Origin: Streptomyces fodineus
GTDB taxonomy: Bacteria > Actinomycetota > Actinomycetes > Streptomycetales > Streptomycetaceae
NCBI RefSeq assembly: GCF_001735805.1
Contig: NZ_CP017248.1
Span: 4,092,001-4,156,000, forward strand
Direction: 5' to 3'
Length of the DNA: 64,000 nucleotides
Part shown: positions 39,959 through 48,120 of the stretch, piece after piece
Layout of the letters: the number at the start of each line of letters is the position of its first letter
Numbering within the stretch: the stretch's first letter is position 1
The notes under the pieces: generated by a model
The model's input: the letters and a program-made list of their open reading frames with translations, nothing else
Told to the model about the DNA's origin: nothing
Databases searched by the model: none
Position numbers and translations under genes: made by a program

Positions 39959-41247
39959 GACGTCTTCTCCGCCCTCTCCATCTCCAGCTCGACCTCCGTG
40001 CCTCCGCCCGGCACCGACCGTAGCCGGGCCGTGCCGCCGTTGCGCTCCATGCGGCCGATGATCGATTCTCTGACGCCCATGCGGTCGGCGGGTATCGAGT
40101 CCAGGTCGAAGCCGGGGCCGCGGTCCCGCACGGACACGAAGACCGTTCTGCCCTCGACTTCGGCATAGACCTGTACGGCGCCGCCCTCGCCACCGTACTT
40201 GGCGGCGTTCACCATCGCCTCGCGCGCGGCCTGCATCTGCGCGCCGGTCCTCTCGTCCAGCGGGCAGTCGCCGACTATGACGACCTCGATGGGCACACCG
40301 TGCTTGTCCTCCACCTCGGCGGCGTTGCGCCGCACCGCCTCGGCGACCGTGTCCGGCTCGTCGGCCTCGTCCTTGCCGGTGCCCTCCGGCTTGTACAGCC
40401 AGGTGCGCAGGTCGCGTTCCTGGGCGCGGGCGAGGCGGCGGACCTCGTTCGCGTTGTCGGCGTTGCGCTGGATCAGGGTGAGGGTGTGCAGCACGGAGTC
40501 GTGGACATGGGCGGCGACCTCCGCGCGCTCCTGGGCGCGGATGCGCATCAGGCGTTCCTCGGACAGGTCCTGGGTCATGCGGACCAAATACGGGCCGGCG
40601 AGGAGCGTGATGCCGACGAGGACGGCGAGGGCCGCCTGGAGGACCGCGCCGAGGTGGGCGGCCGAGCCCTGCATCACGAAGATGGCGGAGACGCCGGCCG
40701 TGACGAGCAGGACGCCGCCGGCCGCGCGCAGCAGGGTCAGGGTGCGGCGCCGGCGGCCGACCTCGACCCAGCGGGCGCGGCGGGCGTTGTCCGCCTGGCG
40801 CCAGACCAGGGCGACACCGGCCGCGACGAGGACCGCGGGCAGCAGATACGCCTTGGCCGCACTGCTCAGGTTCACGCTCCCCACGAACACCATGGAGACG
40901 ATGACCATGAGAAGCAGCGCGACGATCTGTCCGCGGTCCGGTCTGCGGGCCACGAGTCTGCGGCGGCCGTCCGGCGCGGTCTCCGTGGCGACGAGCGACG
41001 GCGGCTTCTGGTCGCCGACACCGCCGACGCCGAGGGGGACGAAGAACCAGAACGCCGCGTAGAGCAGCGCGCCGAAGCCATGGGCCATGAACAGGCCGAC
41101 AAAGGCGAGCCGGACCCAGATGACGGGCAGGCCGAGATGCCCGGCGAGGCCCCGCGCCACTCCGCCGAGCCAGCGTCCGTCGCTGCTGCGGTAGAGCTTG
41201 CGCGGCGGCCGCGGGTCGTCGACTGGCAGGCTTGCGGCTTCCGGCAT
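39955..41247 (-). CDS. Sensor histidine kinase with N-terminal PspC domain
   Basis: From ATG 41247 the protein has 430 residues (ATG 41283 with a G-run upstream, or GTG 41262, are alternatives). The N-terminus is a PspC domain (KLYRSSDGRWLGGVARGLAG, then LPVIWVRLAFV) with further membrane helices. The HisKA_3 motif is RAEVAAHVHDSVLHTLTLIQ, and the ATPase has EAMVNAAKYGGEGG and RDRGPGFDLDSI. A PspC fused to the kinase, with a second PspC protein encoded divergently, resembles the LiaF-LiaS arrangement. It probably senses membrane or antibiotic stress. Confidence 0.92.
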   Translation of the reverse strand: MPEAASLPVDDPRPPRKLYRSSDGRWLGGVARGLAGHLGLPVIWVRLAFVGLFMAHGFGALLYAAFWFFVPLGVGGVGDQKPPSLVATETAPDGRRRLVARRPDRGQIVALLLMVIVSMVFVGSVNLSSAAKAYLLPAVLVAAGVALVWRQADNARRARWVEVGRRRRTLTLLRAAGGVLLVTAGVSAIFVMQGSAAHLGAVLQAALAVLVGITLLAGPYLVRMTQDLSEERLMRIRAQERAEVAAHVHDSVLHTLTLIQRNADNANEVRRLARAQERDLRTWLYKPEGTGKDEADEPDTVAEAVRRNAAEVEDKHGVPIEVVIVGDCPLDERTGAQMQAAREAMVNAAKYGGEGGAVQVYAEVEGRTVFVSVRDRGPGFDLDSIPADRMGVRESIIGRMERNGGTARLRSVPGGGTEVELEMERAEKTS

Positions 41248-41458
41248 GCCAACGATGGTCACATGACCGGCGGGGCCAGGCATCAGGGTCGGCCCCCGAG
41301 ACGCCCCTGATCTTCCCCGGGACCGGGTCGGGGACGCCGGGTACAGGGCGATCTCCGGCCGCTCGAACGCTTCCCCGCCCCGTCTCAGGGCCGATTTCAG
41401 GGTTCGCCCAGGGTCGTCCCGACTGCCGCGACGGCGGCCGGGCCGTCACCATGGACGC

Positions 41459-42904
41459 ATGACGGATCACGAGCACGCCGCGACGGGTCCGGGACCCGGC
41501 CCCGGCCCGCGCCCGGCCCCGGGCACCGGGCCGACGGATGCCGCGCCCGCCGCGACGCAGAAGACGGGAGCGGCCGGCAGCGGCACCGACGCACACACCG
41601 ACGAGCAACTGGACCAGGGACAGCAGGCCGCCACGGCCCCCGAGCCGTTCCGGCGCGACCGTCGGCACAAGATGATCGCGGGCGTGTGCGCGGGCCTCGG
41701 CCGGCAGACCGACATGGACCCGGTGATCTTCCGGATCACCCTGGCCGTGCTGTCCGCGACCGGCGGCTTCGGCCTCATCTTCTACGGCTTCGTGTGGCTG
41801 CTGGTGCCGTACGAGGACGAGGAGGAGAACGAGGTCCGCAAGCTGCTGACCGGCCGGGTCGACGGACAGGCGCTCGCCGCCGTGCTGTTCGCCCTGGTCG
41901 GCTGCGGGATCTTCCTGACCATGCTGAGAAACGGCGGGGTGCTGGCCTTCGCAGTGGTGCTCTCCCTGCTGCTGGCGGGCGCCGGGTACTGGTCGCGGCG
42001 CCGGGGTGCCCCCGACCCCGATCCGCTCGCCGCCCAGGCCGCTGCCGACGCCCCGCCGGAGGCCCAGGCACCGCCGGTCGTCGCCATCTATCCGTCCTGG
42101 TGGCGGGACCCGATCGTCAAGGACGGCACCCATGTCGGCGGCACCGGGTATCTGTGGGGGCCCGGCGACGCCCGCGACCGGGACATCACCTCGGTGGTGG
42201 ACGTCGGCATCGCCACCCCCTGGACCCACGGCTCCATACAGCCGCGGCCCACCGCGCCCCCGAGACCGCGCGGTCCGCGCTGGATCGGCGGCTGGGTGTT
42301 CCTGCTCGCCCTGGTGGCGGGCGGCCTGGGCACCGGGCTGACCTGGGACACGCATCCGCTCGGCACCAGTCTGCAGACCGGTCTGGCGTGCGCGCTCGCG
42401 GTCTTCGGCCTGGGCGTCGCGGTGAGCGCGTTCCTGGGCCGTACGGGGGCCGGGACAGTGTTCTGGGCGATCGTCACGGCGGCGCTGCTCGCCGGGGCGG
42501 CGGCCATGCCCAAGGACATCACCACCCACTGGCGAGATGCCTCCTGGACGCCCGCCGCGACGGCCGGGGTGCGGTCGTCGTACGACCTCGGCACCGGGCG
42601 CGGCACCCTCGACCTGAGCCGGGTGCATCCGGGCAAGGGGCGGACGATCGCCACGGCCGCCCATGTGGGTGCGGGACAGCTGAAGGTGATCCTGCCGGCG
42701 GACGCGACCGTGCGGATGAAGATCGACGTGGGGGTGGGCGACATCCGGTTGCCCGGGAACAGCAGGAAGGACGTGGACGTGCAGCCGGACAGGCACAAGA
42801 CCGTGACGCTGGCTCCGGCCAAGGGCGCCAAGGACACGGGCACGCTGGACCTCACGCTCGGGGTCGGTGCGGGACAGGTGGAGGTCAGTCGTGCTGCGTC
42901 ATGA
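41459..42904 (+). CDS. PspC domain protein with LiaF-like C-terminal domain
   Basis: The 481-residue protein begins with a Pro/Gly/Ala-rich ~65-residue tail. A PspC domain follows (FRRDRRHKMIAGVCAGLGRQ, then FRITLAVLSATGGFGLIFYG), and four to five more helices. The C-terminal ~100 residues (GTLDLSRVHPGKGRTIATAA, then VGAGQLKVILPADATVRM, then IDVGVGDIRLPG) match the cell-wall-active-antibiotics response (LiaF-type) fold. It is divergent from the PspC-kinase and is likely its regulatory partner. The 211-base gap between them must hold both promoters. Confidence 0.9.
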   Translation: MTDHEHAATGPGPGPGPRPAPGTGPTDAAPAATQKTGAAGSGTDAHTDEQLDQGQQAATAPEPFRRDRRHKMIAGVCAGLGRQTDMDPVIFRITLAVLSATGGFGLIFYGFVWLLVPYEDEEENEVRKLLTGRVDGQALAAVLFALVGCGIFLTMLRNGGVLAFAVVLSLLLAGAGYWSRRRGAPDPDPLAAQAAADAPPEAQAPPVVAIYPSWWRDPIVKDGTHVGGTGYLWGPGDARDRDITSVVDVGIATPWTHGSIQPRPTAPPRPRGPRWIGGWVFLLALVAGGLGTGLTWDTHPLGTSLQTGLACALAVFGLGVAVSAFLGRTGAGTVFWAIVTAALLAGAAAMPKDITTHWRDASWTPAATAGVRSSYDLGTGRGTLDLSRVHPGKGRTIATAAHVGAGQLKVILPADATVRMKIDVGVGDIRLPGNSRKDVDVQPDRHKTVTLAPAKGAKDTGTLDLTLGVGAGQVEVSRAAS

Positions 42905-43103
42905 GTTCCAGCCCGGGAAGCTGGTCGCCGGGCTCTTCCTCACCGCCACCGCAGTGGTCTTCGCGGGAGACGCGGGCGGCTGGTGGGAAACACCGTGGTT
43001 CGCGGTCGTACCGCTGGTCGTGGGCGGCCTGTGTCTGGCCGGCGCCACGGCGGCGGTGGCCCGGGGCATACGCAGACGGGGCGGCGGCGCCGAGAGCGGC
43101 TGA
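42891..43103 (+). CDS. Small membrane protein, 70 residues
   Basis: GTG 42891 has GGAGGT 5 bases upstream and lies 14 bases inside the PspC gene, so the two are coupled. Two helices are visible (LVAGLFLTATAVVFAGDAG and WFAVVPLVVGGLCLAGATAAV), ending in a basic tail RGIRRRGGGAESG. Position suggests a partner of the PspC/LiaF-like protein. No family is recognised. Confidence 0.8.
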   Translation: MLRHEFQPGKLVAGLFLTATAVVFAGDAGGWWETPWFAVVPLVVGGLCLAGATAAVARGIRRRGGGAESG

Positions 43104-43169
43104 GCGCTCCGCTGGACGTGCCCGGTGCCGTCGATCGGCGGCGGGCCCGTCGTGGCCGGTCGCGCCCGG

Positions 43170-43697
43170 CTAGCGGTAGCCGCCCAGATTCCGGCGGCGG
43201 GCTCGCCAGGCCGCGTCGACGGAGAGGTAGGGGGCTCCGGCGAGGATCAGCGGGATCCAGGCCATCAGGTAGGCGAGGTCGTTGCCGTAGTAGTACGGGG
43301 TCGTCGACCAGCTCACCGTCATCCACAGGCTGAACGAGATCAGCGCGCCGCCGAGCGCTGACAGCCGGGCGAGGATGCCGAGCAGGGTGCCGATGCCGAC
43401 GGCCACCTCACCGAAGGCGATGGCGTAGCCGAAGCCGACCGGGGACTTCAGGGCCAGGTCGACGAGGGCCGGGATGGCAGCGGAGTCGCGGGCCGAGCGC
43501 ATGGTGTCGCCGATGGACCCGGAGCCCCCGGCCTTCATGAAGGCGCTGTCGGTGAGCTTGTCCAAGCCGGCGTAGATGAAGGTGACGCCGAGGAAGACGC
43601 GCAGCGGCAGCAGGGCGTAGTGGCCGGCGGTGTCCCGCCAGCCGTGCAGGCCGTCGAGTCGGCCCCTGTGCGTGTCCGTTCGGATGCCATGGGTCAT
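43170..43697 (-). CDS. DoxX family membrane protein
   Basis: The 175-residue protein starts at ATG 43697. The DoxX signature LLPLRVFLGVTFIYAGLDKL is at about 29-48, followed by three more helices (YAIAFGEVAVGIGTLLGILA, LGGALISFSLWMTVSW, LAYLMAWIPLILAGAP). DoxX proteins are four-helix quinone/thiol-linked membrane proteins; some support oxidative stress complexes. The substrate is unknown here. It is isolated between two hypothetical loci. Confidence 0.9.
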   Translation of the reverse strand: MTHGIRTDTHRGRLDGLHGWRDTAGHYALLPLRVFLGVTFIYAGLDKLTDSAFMKAGGSGSIGDTMRSARDSAAIPALVDLALKSPVGFGYAIAFGEVAVGIGTLLGILARLSALGGALISFSLWMTVSWSTTPYYYGNDLAYLMAWIPLILAGAPYLSVDAAWRARRRNLGGYR

Positions 43698-43831
43698 CGT
43701 CGTCAGCCGCCTCTCGCCCGAGTCCCGCCCCTCACCTGACGATACGTATGACAAGAGGGCGCAGTTCAATCCCATCCCGGACGTTTTTCCGGATTTCGGC
43801 CCCGCGTACGAAGGGAGGCGGAGGAGATGTC

Positions 43832-44068
43832 TCAGATGCGGGCCAGGATCTGCCGCACGGGTTGGCCGAGGAGCCGGCCGACGGCGGCCGGTTCCTCGGG
43901 GGTGGGCAGGCCGTCGCCCTGCTCGTCGTACGCGTCCGGCAGGTCCCGGTACCCGTCGGGATCGGCGCGGCCGTCGCCGGGAGAGCCCGAGACCAGGTGC
44001 AGGACCATGGCCGCGGCGCGCTCCCCGGCGTCCGGTGCCGCCTGCCGGTGCGGATCGGCCGGTATCAC
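43832..44068 (-). CDS. Possible small hypothetical protein, maybe a broken gene
   Basis: A GTG at 44068 gives 78 residues with a plausible helical end (EEPAAVGRLLGQPVRQILARI). Directly upstream, a second frame reads TDETGEEQAEERE and a third offers a GTG overlapping the previous gene's stop. The pieces could have been one ~95-residue protein with two indels. Weak evidence; no homologue is recognised. The 432-base gap (43698-44129) otherwise holds nothing I can support. Confidence 0.35.
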   Translation of the reverse strand: MIPADPHRQAAPDAGERAAAMVLHLVSGSPGDGRADPDGYRDLPDAYDEQGDGLPTPEEPAAVGRLLGQPVRQILARI

Positions 44069-44129
44069 CGACAGGACGCTCTCGCTCCTCGGCCTGTTCC
44101 TCGCCCGTCTCGTCCGTCTGCTGTGCCGT

Positions 44130-45368
44130 TCACTCCGTCACCTGGACGATGCACCGGTTGGTCGCCACCCCGGCCGCGGTGACGACCTGTACCTCCACCG
44201 CTCCGGGCTCGACGTCCGCCGGTACGGGCACGGTCAGGGCGCTGTCGGTGGGGTTGCTGAAGCCTCCGGTGACGGGGACCAGCGGCACATGCACATCGAC
44301 GGTCCCGATGCGGACCACCATGCGGGAGAGCCGGTCGGCGCTGCGGGCGCCGGGCGGTACGAAGCCGGCACCGCGGATCTCGATGTCGTCGCCGGTGCGG
44401 ATCGGCCCGTCCAGGTCACCGGGTTCACGCACGCGCACCACGGACAGGACGACCGGGCGGCCGCCCTCGGCGTACTTGCCGGCCAGGTAGGTGGCCGACG
44501 AGATCAGCACCACCACGCCCAGCCCCCAGGGCAGATCGGGCCACTGGTCGGGGCGGCGGGCCAGCCGGACGGCGGCGAAGAGCAGGGCGACGGCGTGGAC
44601 GGCGACGTACTGGATGTCGGCGAAGGCGCCCCGGCCGGAGTCGTCGGTGAGCAGGTCGGCGGCGCGCGGCCGGTGCGCCGGGACCTTCTGCAGCCGCTGT
44701 GCGAGGACGCGCAGGCCCACCACCCGGCGGACCAGGACGGCGATGCCGCACACCACGGCGAGGACGGTCACCACGCCCGCGCCGCGCGCGAGATCGAGGC
44801 CCGAGATCAGCGCGTCGCGTTCGGCGTGACGGGAGGCGGCGGCGAGCCGGGCGGCCAGCAGCAGGACGGCGTAGCCGACGAACAGCACCCAGGAGGAGGC
44901 CACCGTGCGGGAGGTGGAGATCCGGTTGTCCTCGCCGATCACCGGGGCCAGCGCCCCACCGCGCGCCCGGTGGAGCCAGGAGGCGGCACTGAGCACACCG
45001 GCGACGACGAGCGCGGCGGCCAGGGCCGCGGTGCGGGCGCCGGTCCAGCCCGCGCCGACCGCGGTGAGCGCCTCGCCGAGGAGCAGCGCGAGGACCGCGC
45101 CCCAGACCGTGCCCACCGTGCGCAGCCACAGCCGGGTGAGCCATGCCTCGCCCTCCGCGCGGGCGCGTTCGGCGACGGCTTCCGCCCGCTGGGTCAGTTC
45201 CTCGGAGACCCACTGGCGGGACGCCGAGGCCGAGTACGCCACGGCCGCCGGCAGTCCCTGCCCGGCGGCGAACTCGTCCCGCCGGCGCAGAAACGCGGCG
45301 ACGGCCCGCCGGTGCCCCTCGCGGACGCCGTGCGGACAGTCCCCGCAGGTGCAGCCGCCCACATGCAT
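44130..45368 (-). CDS. Membrane protein with N-terminal Cys motif and C-terminal IPT/TIG-like domain
   Basis: I take ATG 45368 (MHVGGCTCGDCPHGVREG); a GTG 36 bases further up is possible. The start holds a CxCxxC motif that may bind metal. About 40 residues later come several helices (ALLLGEALTAVGAGWTG, then ALAAALVVAGVLSAASWL, then VLFVGYAVLLLAARLAA). The ~100 C-terminal residues (TGDDIEIRGAGFVPPGA, then VEVQVVTAAGVATNRCIVQV) look like an IPT/TIG immunoglobulin-like module. The function is unknown. A short reading frame follows immediately downstream. Confidence 0.75.
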   Translation of the reverse strand: MHVGGCTCGDCPHGVREGHRRAVAAFLRRRDEFAAGQGLPAAVAYSASASRQWVSEELTQRAEAVAERARAEGEAWLTRLWLRTVGTVWGAVLALLLGEALTAVGAGWTGARTAALAAALVVAGVLSAASWLHRARGGALAPVIGEDNRISTSRTVASSWVLFVGYAVLLLAARLAAASRHAERDALISGLDLARGAGVVTVLAVVCGIAVLVRRVVGLRVLAQRLQKVPAHRPRAADLLTDDSGRGAFADIQYVAVHAVALLFAAVRLARRPDQWPDLPWGLGVVVLISSATYLAGKYAEGGRPVVLSVVRVREPGDLDGPIRTGDDIEIRGAGFVPPGARSADRLSRMVVRIGTVDVHVPLVPVTGGFSNPTDSALTVPVPADVEPGAVEVQVVTAAGVATNRCIVQVTE

Positions 45369-45600
45369 CCCCTCGGCACCCGTGCCCGATCTCGCCTCCT
45401 GCACCGCCACGCCCGGCGCCCGCCTTCCCCACGACCTTCCGGCACGGCAGGCGGCCCCTCGATGGAAGGCCTCGCCGCCGCGCAACTGCCCTGCGTCGAA
45501 AGCGAATTGTGCCCTACGGCGGGCCGTGCGGGGCCCTCGGGCCGGGTCACGGCGGGTGAATTCCGGGCCGCTGTGTTGACCCGGCTGCGAGAATTCCCGT

Positions 45601-46485
45601 ATGGCCGAGATCATCCAGCGGGACGGGACCTGGGCCTTCGACGGCGGCACGATCCGGGTCACCCCCGGACTGCACCGTTCGGTGCCGCTGTTCCGGCAGA
45701 CGTACGGGGAGATCTCCGTGCCTCTGGAGGCGGTTTCGGACGTCGTCTACGAACCGGAGCGCAAGCGCGGCCGGCTGCGGATGCGGCTACGCGAGGGCGC
45801 CGACCCCCTGCTGCAGGCGACGGGCGGGCGGCTGCCGGACCCGGCCGACCCCTACCGGCTGACGGTGGACGCGGACCGCGGCGGGGTCGCGGAGTACGTC
45901 GCCGAGGAGATCCGGCAGGCCCTGCTCCTCGACCGGATCCCCAAGGAGCCCACGACCTCCTATCTGCTGCCGGGCCCGCCGGTGCCGGTGTCCGTGCGGT
46001 CCTCCGACGGCACGGTCTCCTTCGACGGCACGCAGCTGCGCATCGACTGGGCCGACAGCTCCGACCGGGTCAAGCGGGCGACCGGCCCGCGGATCATCGC
46101 CCTCGGCGACCTGGTGCAGGTGGAGTGGTTGCCCAACTCCGGGTTCGAGGACGGCTTTCTGCGGTTCGTGACCCCGGAGACGGTGTTCTCCAAGCTGCCG
46201 CCCGAGCGGGACCCCTACACCCTGGACCTGTGGGGCAGCGTGCGCCGCGATCTGCTGACCGCGCTGGTCGCGACCGCCGTCACCGCCCGGCTGCCGCATC
46301 CCTCCACCCGCACCGGCGTCGGCGACGGCGGGGACCGGCGGCGGGCGGTCGCACCTGGACAGGCCGACCACCATGATGTGCTGCTGCGCCGGCTGCGGGA
46401 GTTGGGCGAGCTGCACCGGGACGGGGTACTCACCGACGAAGAGTTCGCGATGACGAAGGCCGCCGTGCTCAGAGGGTTCGGCTGA
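45601..46485 (+). CDS. DUF4429 domain protein with C-terminal SHOCT motif
   Basis: The 294-residue protein has two DUF4429 half-domains (DGTWAFDGGTIRVTPG, then YGEISVPLEAVSDVVYEP; and DGTVSFDGTQLRIDW, then IIALGDLVQVEWLP). The short helical SHOCT tail is LLRRLRELGELHRDGVLTDE, then FAMTKAAVLRGFG. DUF4429/SHOCT proteins resemble PH-like domains with oligomerisation tails. The role is unknown. Divergent from the preceding gene over a ~230-base gap. Confidence 0.9.
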   Translation: MAEIIQRDGTWAFDGGTIRVTPGLHRSVPLFRQTYGEISVPLEAVSDVVYEPERKRGRLRMRLREGADPLLQATGGRLPDPADPYRLTVDADRGGVAEYVAEEIRQALLLDRIPKEPTTSYLLPGPPVPVSVRSSDGTVSFDGTQLRIDWADSSDRVKRATGPRIIALGDLVQVEWLPNSGFEDGFLRFVTPETVFSKLPPERDPYTLDLWGSVRRDLLTALVATAVTARLPHPSTRTGVGDGGDRRRAVAPGQADHHDVLLRRLRELGELHRDGVLTDEEFAMTKAAVLRGFG

Positions 46486-46529
46486 TCGGGGCCGGTCGCC
46501 CGGCCGACCTCGCCACCGGCTAGGGAGGG

Positions 46530-46645
46530 CTACGCAGGCCCAAGCCGCGCACCCGGCTGCGGGGATGGCTGCGCAAGCCCTGGCCGCGCACCCGGCTGCG
46601 GGGATGGCTGCGCAAGCCCTGGCCGCGCACCCGGCTACGGGGCGC
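46530..46645. repeat. 39-bp tandem repeat, about three copies
   Basis: The block GCCGCGCACCCGGCTGCGGGG starts at 46544, 46583 and 46622 (the last with one change). In one frame each unit would encode AAQALAAHPAAGM, but no start, ribosome site or continuation supports a gene. It fills the 192-base gap between convergent genes and may act in termination. Confidence 0.75.
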
Positions 46646-46677
46646 TGAGCAGGTCGGGCCGCGTCATCGGCGTCGGG

Positions 46678-47472
46678 TCAGCTGAGCAGGTCCGGCTCGC
46701 TGCGGCTGATGTCCTGCCACAACGGCTGGTAGTTGATCCACGCCACCAGGTCGCCGCCGAGCTGTTCGCGGGTGGCGACGGCCAGTTTGTGGTCGATGAG
46801 GATCGGGCGGCCGGCCGCCTTCGCCATCAGCTGCACCTGGCAGGACCGCTCCAGGGACAGGAACCACCAGGCCGCGGCGTCCACCGAGTCGCCGACGGTG
46901 AGCAGCCCGTGGTTGCGCAGCACGAGTGCCTTGCGGGAGCCGAGGGCCCCGGCGATCCGGCGGCCTTCCTCGACGTCCACGGTGACGCCGGTGTAGGAGT
47001 CGTAGAGCGCGACGTCCTCGTAGAAGGCGCAGCTCTCCTGGGTGATGGGGTCGATCAGCTCGCCGAGCGCGGCAAGGGCGCGGCCGTGCACGGAGTGGCA
47101 GTGGGCGACGGCGACGACGTCCGGGCGGGCGGCGTGGACCTGGGCGTGGACGGTGAACGCGGCCTGGTTGATGTGGTAGCGCCCCTCGACGACCTGCCCG
47201 TCCTGGTTGGCGAGGACGAGATCGCCGACGGTGACGTGCTTGAACGGCATCCCGAAGGGATTGACCCAGAAGCAGTCGCTGAACTCCGGGTCGCGTGCGG
47301 TGATGTGCCCGGAGACCCCGTCCTCGAGCCCGGCCCGTCCGAAGATCCGCAGGGCTCCGGCGAGCCGTTCCTTGCGGTGCCGGCGTTCGTCCGCCACCGA
47401 CTCGTGCATCGGCGGCATGGCGAACTGCAGTTGGTCGGTGGGCAGCGGCAGGGGAGGGGTGGGCCCGTGCAT
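46678..47472 (-). CDS. Class II aldolase/adducin family protein
   Basis: The 264-residue protein starts at ATG 47472 with GGAGG 5 bases upstream. The zinc site is visible as the HCHSVHGRAL pair and the later RNHGLLTVG. The N-terminal GHITARDPEFSDCFWVNPFG binds the phosphate or substrate. Relatives include L-fuculose-phosphate and L-ribulose-phosphate enzymes, but the standalone Streptomyces type has no assigned substrate. No pathway genes are adjacent. Confidence 0.93.
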   Translation of the reverse strand: MHGPTPPLPLPTDQLQFAMPPMHESVADERRHRKERLAGALRIFGRAGLEDGVSGHITARDPEFSDCFWVNPFGMPFKHVTVGDLVLANQDGQVVEGRYHINQAAFTVHAQVHAARPDVVAVAHCHSVHGRALAALGELIDPITQESCAFYEDVALYDSYTGVTVDVEEGRRIAGALGSRKALVLRNHGLLTVGDSVDAAAWWFLSLERSCQVQLMAKAAGRPILIDHKLAVATREQLGGDLVAWINYQPLWQDISRSEPDLLS

Positions 47473-47612
47473 AGGTCCTCCAGCGCTGGGATTGCTGTAC
47501 GCGCCGGAAGTTACCGTCGGTCAGCGCAAAAGGGCAGAGCTGTTTTGTAAAGATGACGTACGCGATGGAAACACGACAGATGTTGTCTGGATTGCCGGTG
47601 AGACTGGCGCGT

Positions 47613-48101
47613 ATGACACCTGTGAACTGGGCGGCCTTCGGTTCCGCCGTGCCCGGACTGGCGGCGATCGCCGAGGAGCGTTTCCGCCGCCATCGGCATC
47701 ATGTCCTCGCGACCCTGCGGAAGGACGGCTCGCCTCGTACCTCGGGTCTGGAGGCCGACTTCCGCGGTGGCGAGCTGTGGCTCGGCATGATGGGAGGCTC
47801 GCTGAAAGCCCTCGACCTGCGGCGCGACCCGCGCTTCGCGCTCCAGGCGAACCCGGGTGAGGGCACGGACCTGGGCGGTGGGGACGTGCGGATCAGCGGG
47901 CGGGCGTACGAGATCGGGGACGGGGCCGGGGACGGGGAGACCAAGGCCTGGTATGTGGAAGAGGTGGAACCGCCGCAGCCGTTCCACCTCTTCCGCACCG
48001 AGTTGACGGAGGTCGTACGGACCTATGTCGAGGACGAGAGGTACCTCGTCGTCCAGGTCTGGAGGCCCGGAGAGCCGGTGCGGACTCTCCGGCGGACCTG
48101 A
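47613..48101 (+). CDS. Pyridoxamine 5'-phosphate oxidase family (FMN split-barrel) protein
   Basis: I use ATG 47613, where related proteins typically start (MTPVNWAAFGSAVPGLAAIA); ATG 47553 would add 20 residues. The split-barrel pattern is HHVLATLRKDGSPRTSGLEA, then GELWLGMMGGSLKALDLRRD, and a terminal LVVQVWRPGEPV. Such proteins bind FMN or F420 as small reductases. The substrate is unknown. Convergent with guaA. Confidence 0.88.
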   Translation: MTPVNWAAFGSAVPGLAAIAEERFRRHRHHVLATLRKDGSPRTSGLEADFRGGELWLGMMGGSLKALDLRRDPRFALQANPGEGTDLGGGDVRISGRAYEIGDGAGDGETKAWYVEEVEPPQPFHLFRTELTEVVRTYVEDERYLVVQVWRPGEPVRTLRRT

Positions 48102-48120
48102 GCCCCGCAGGTGAGGGGGC

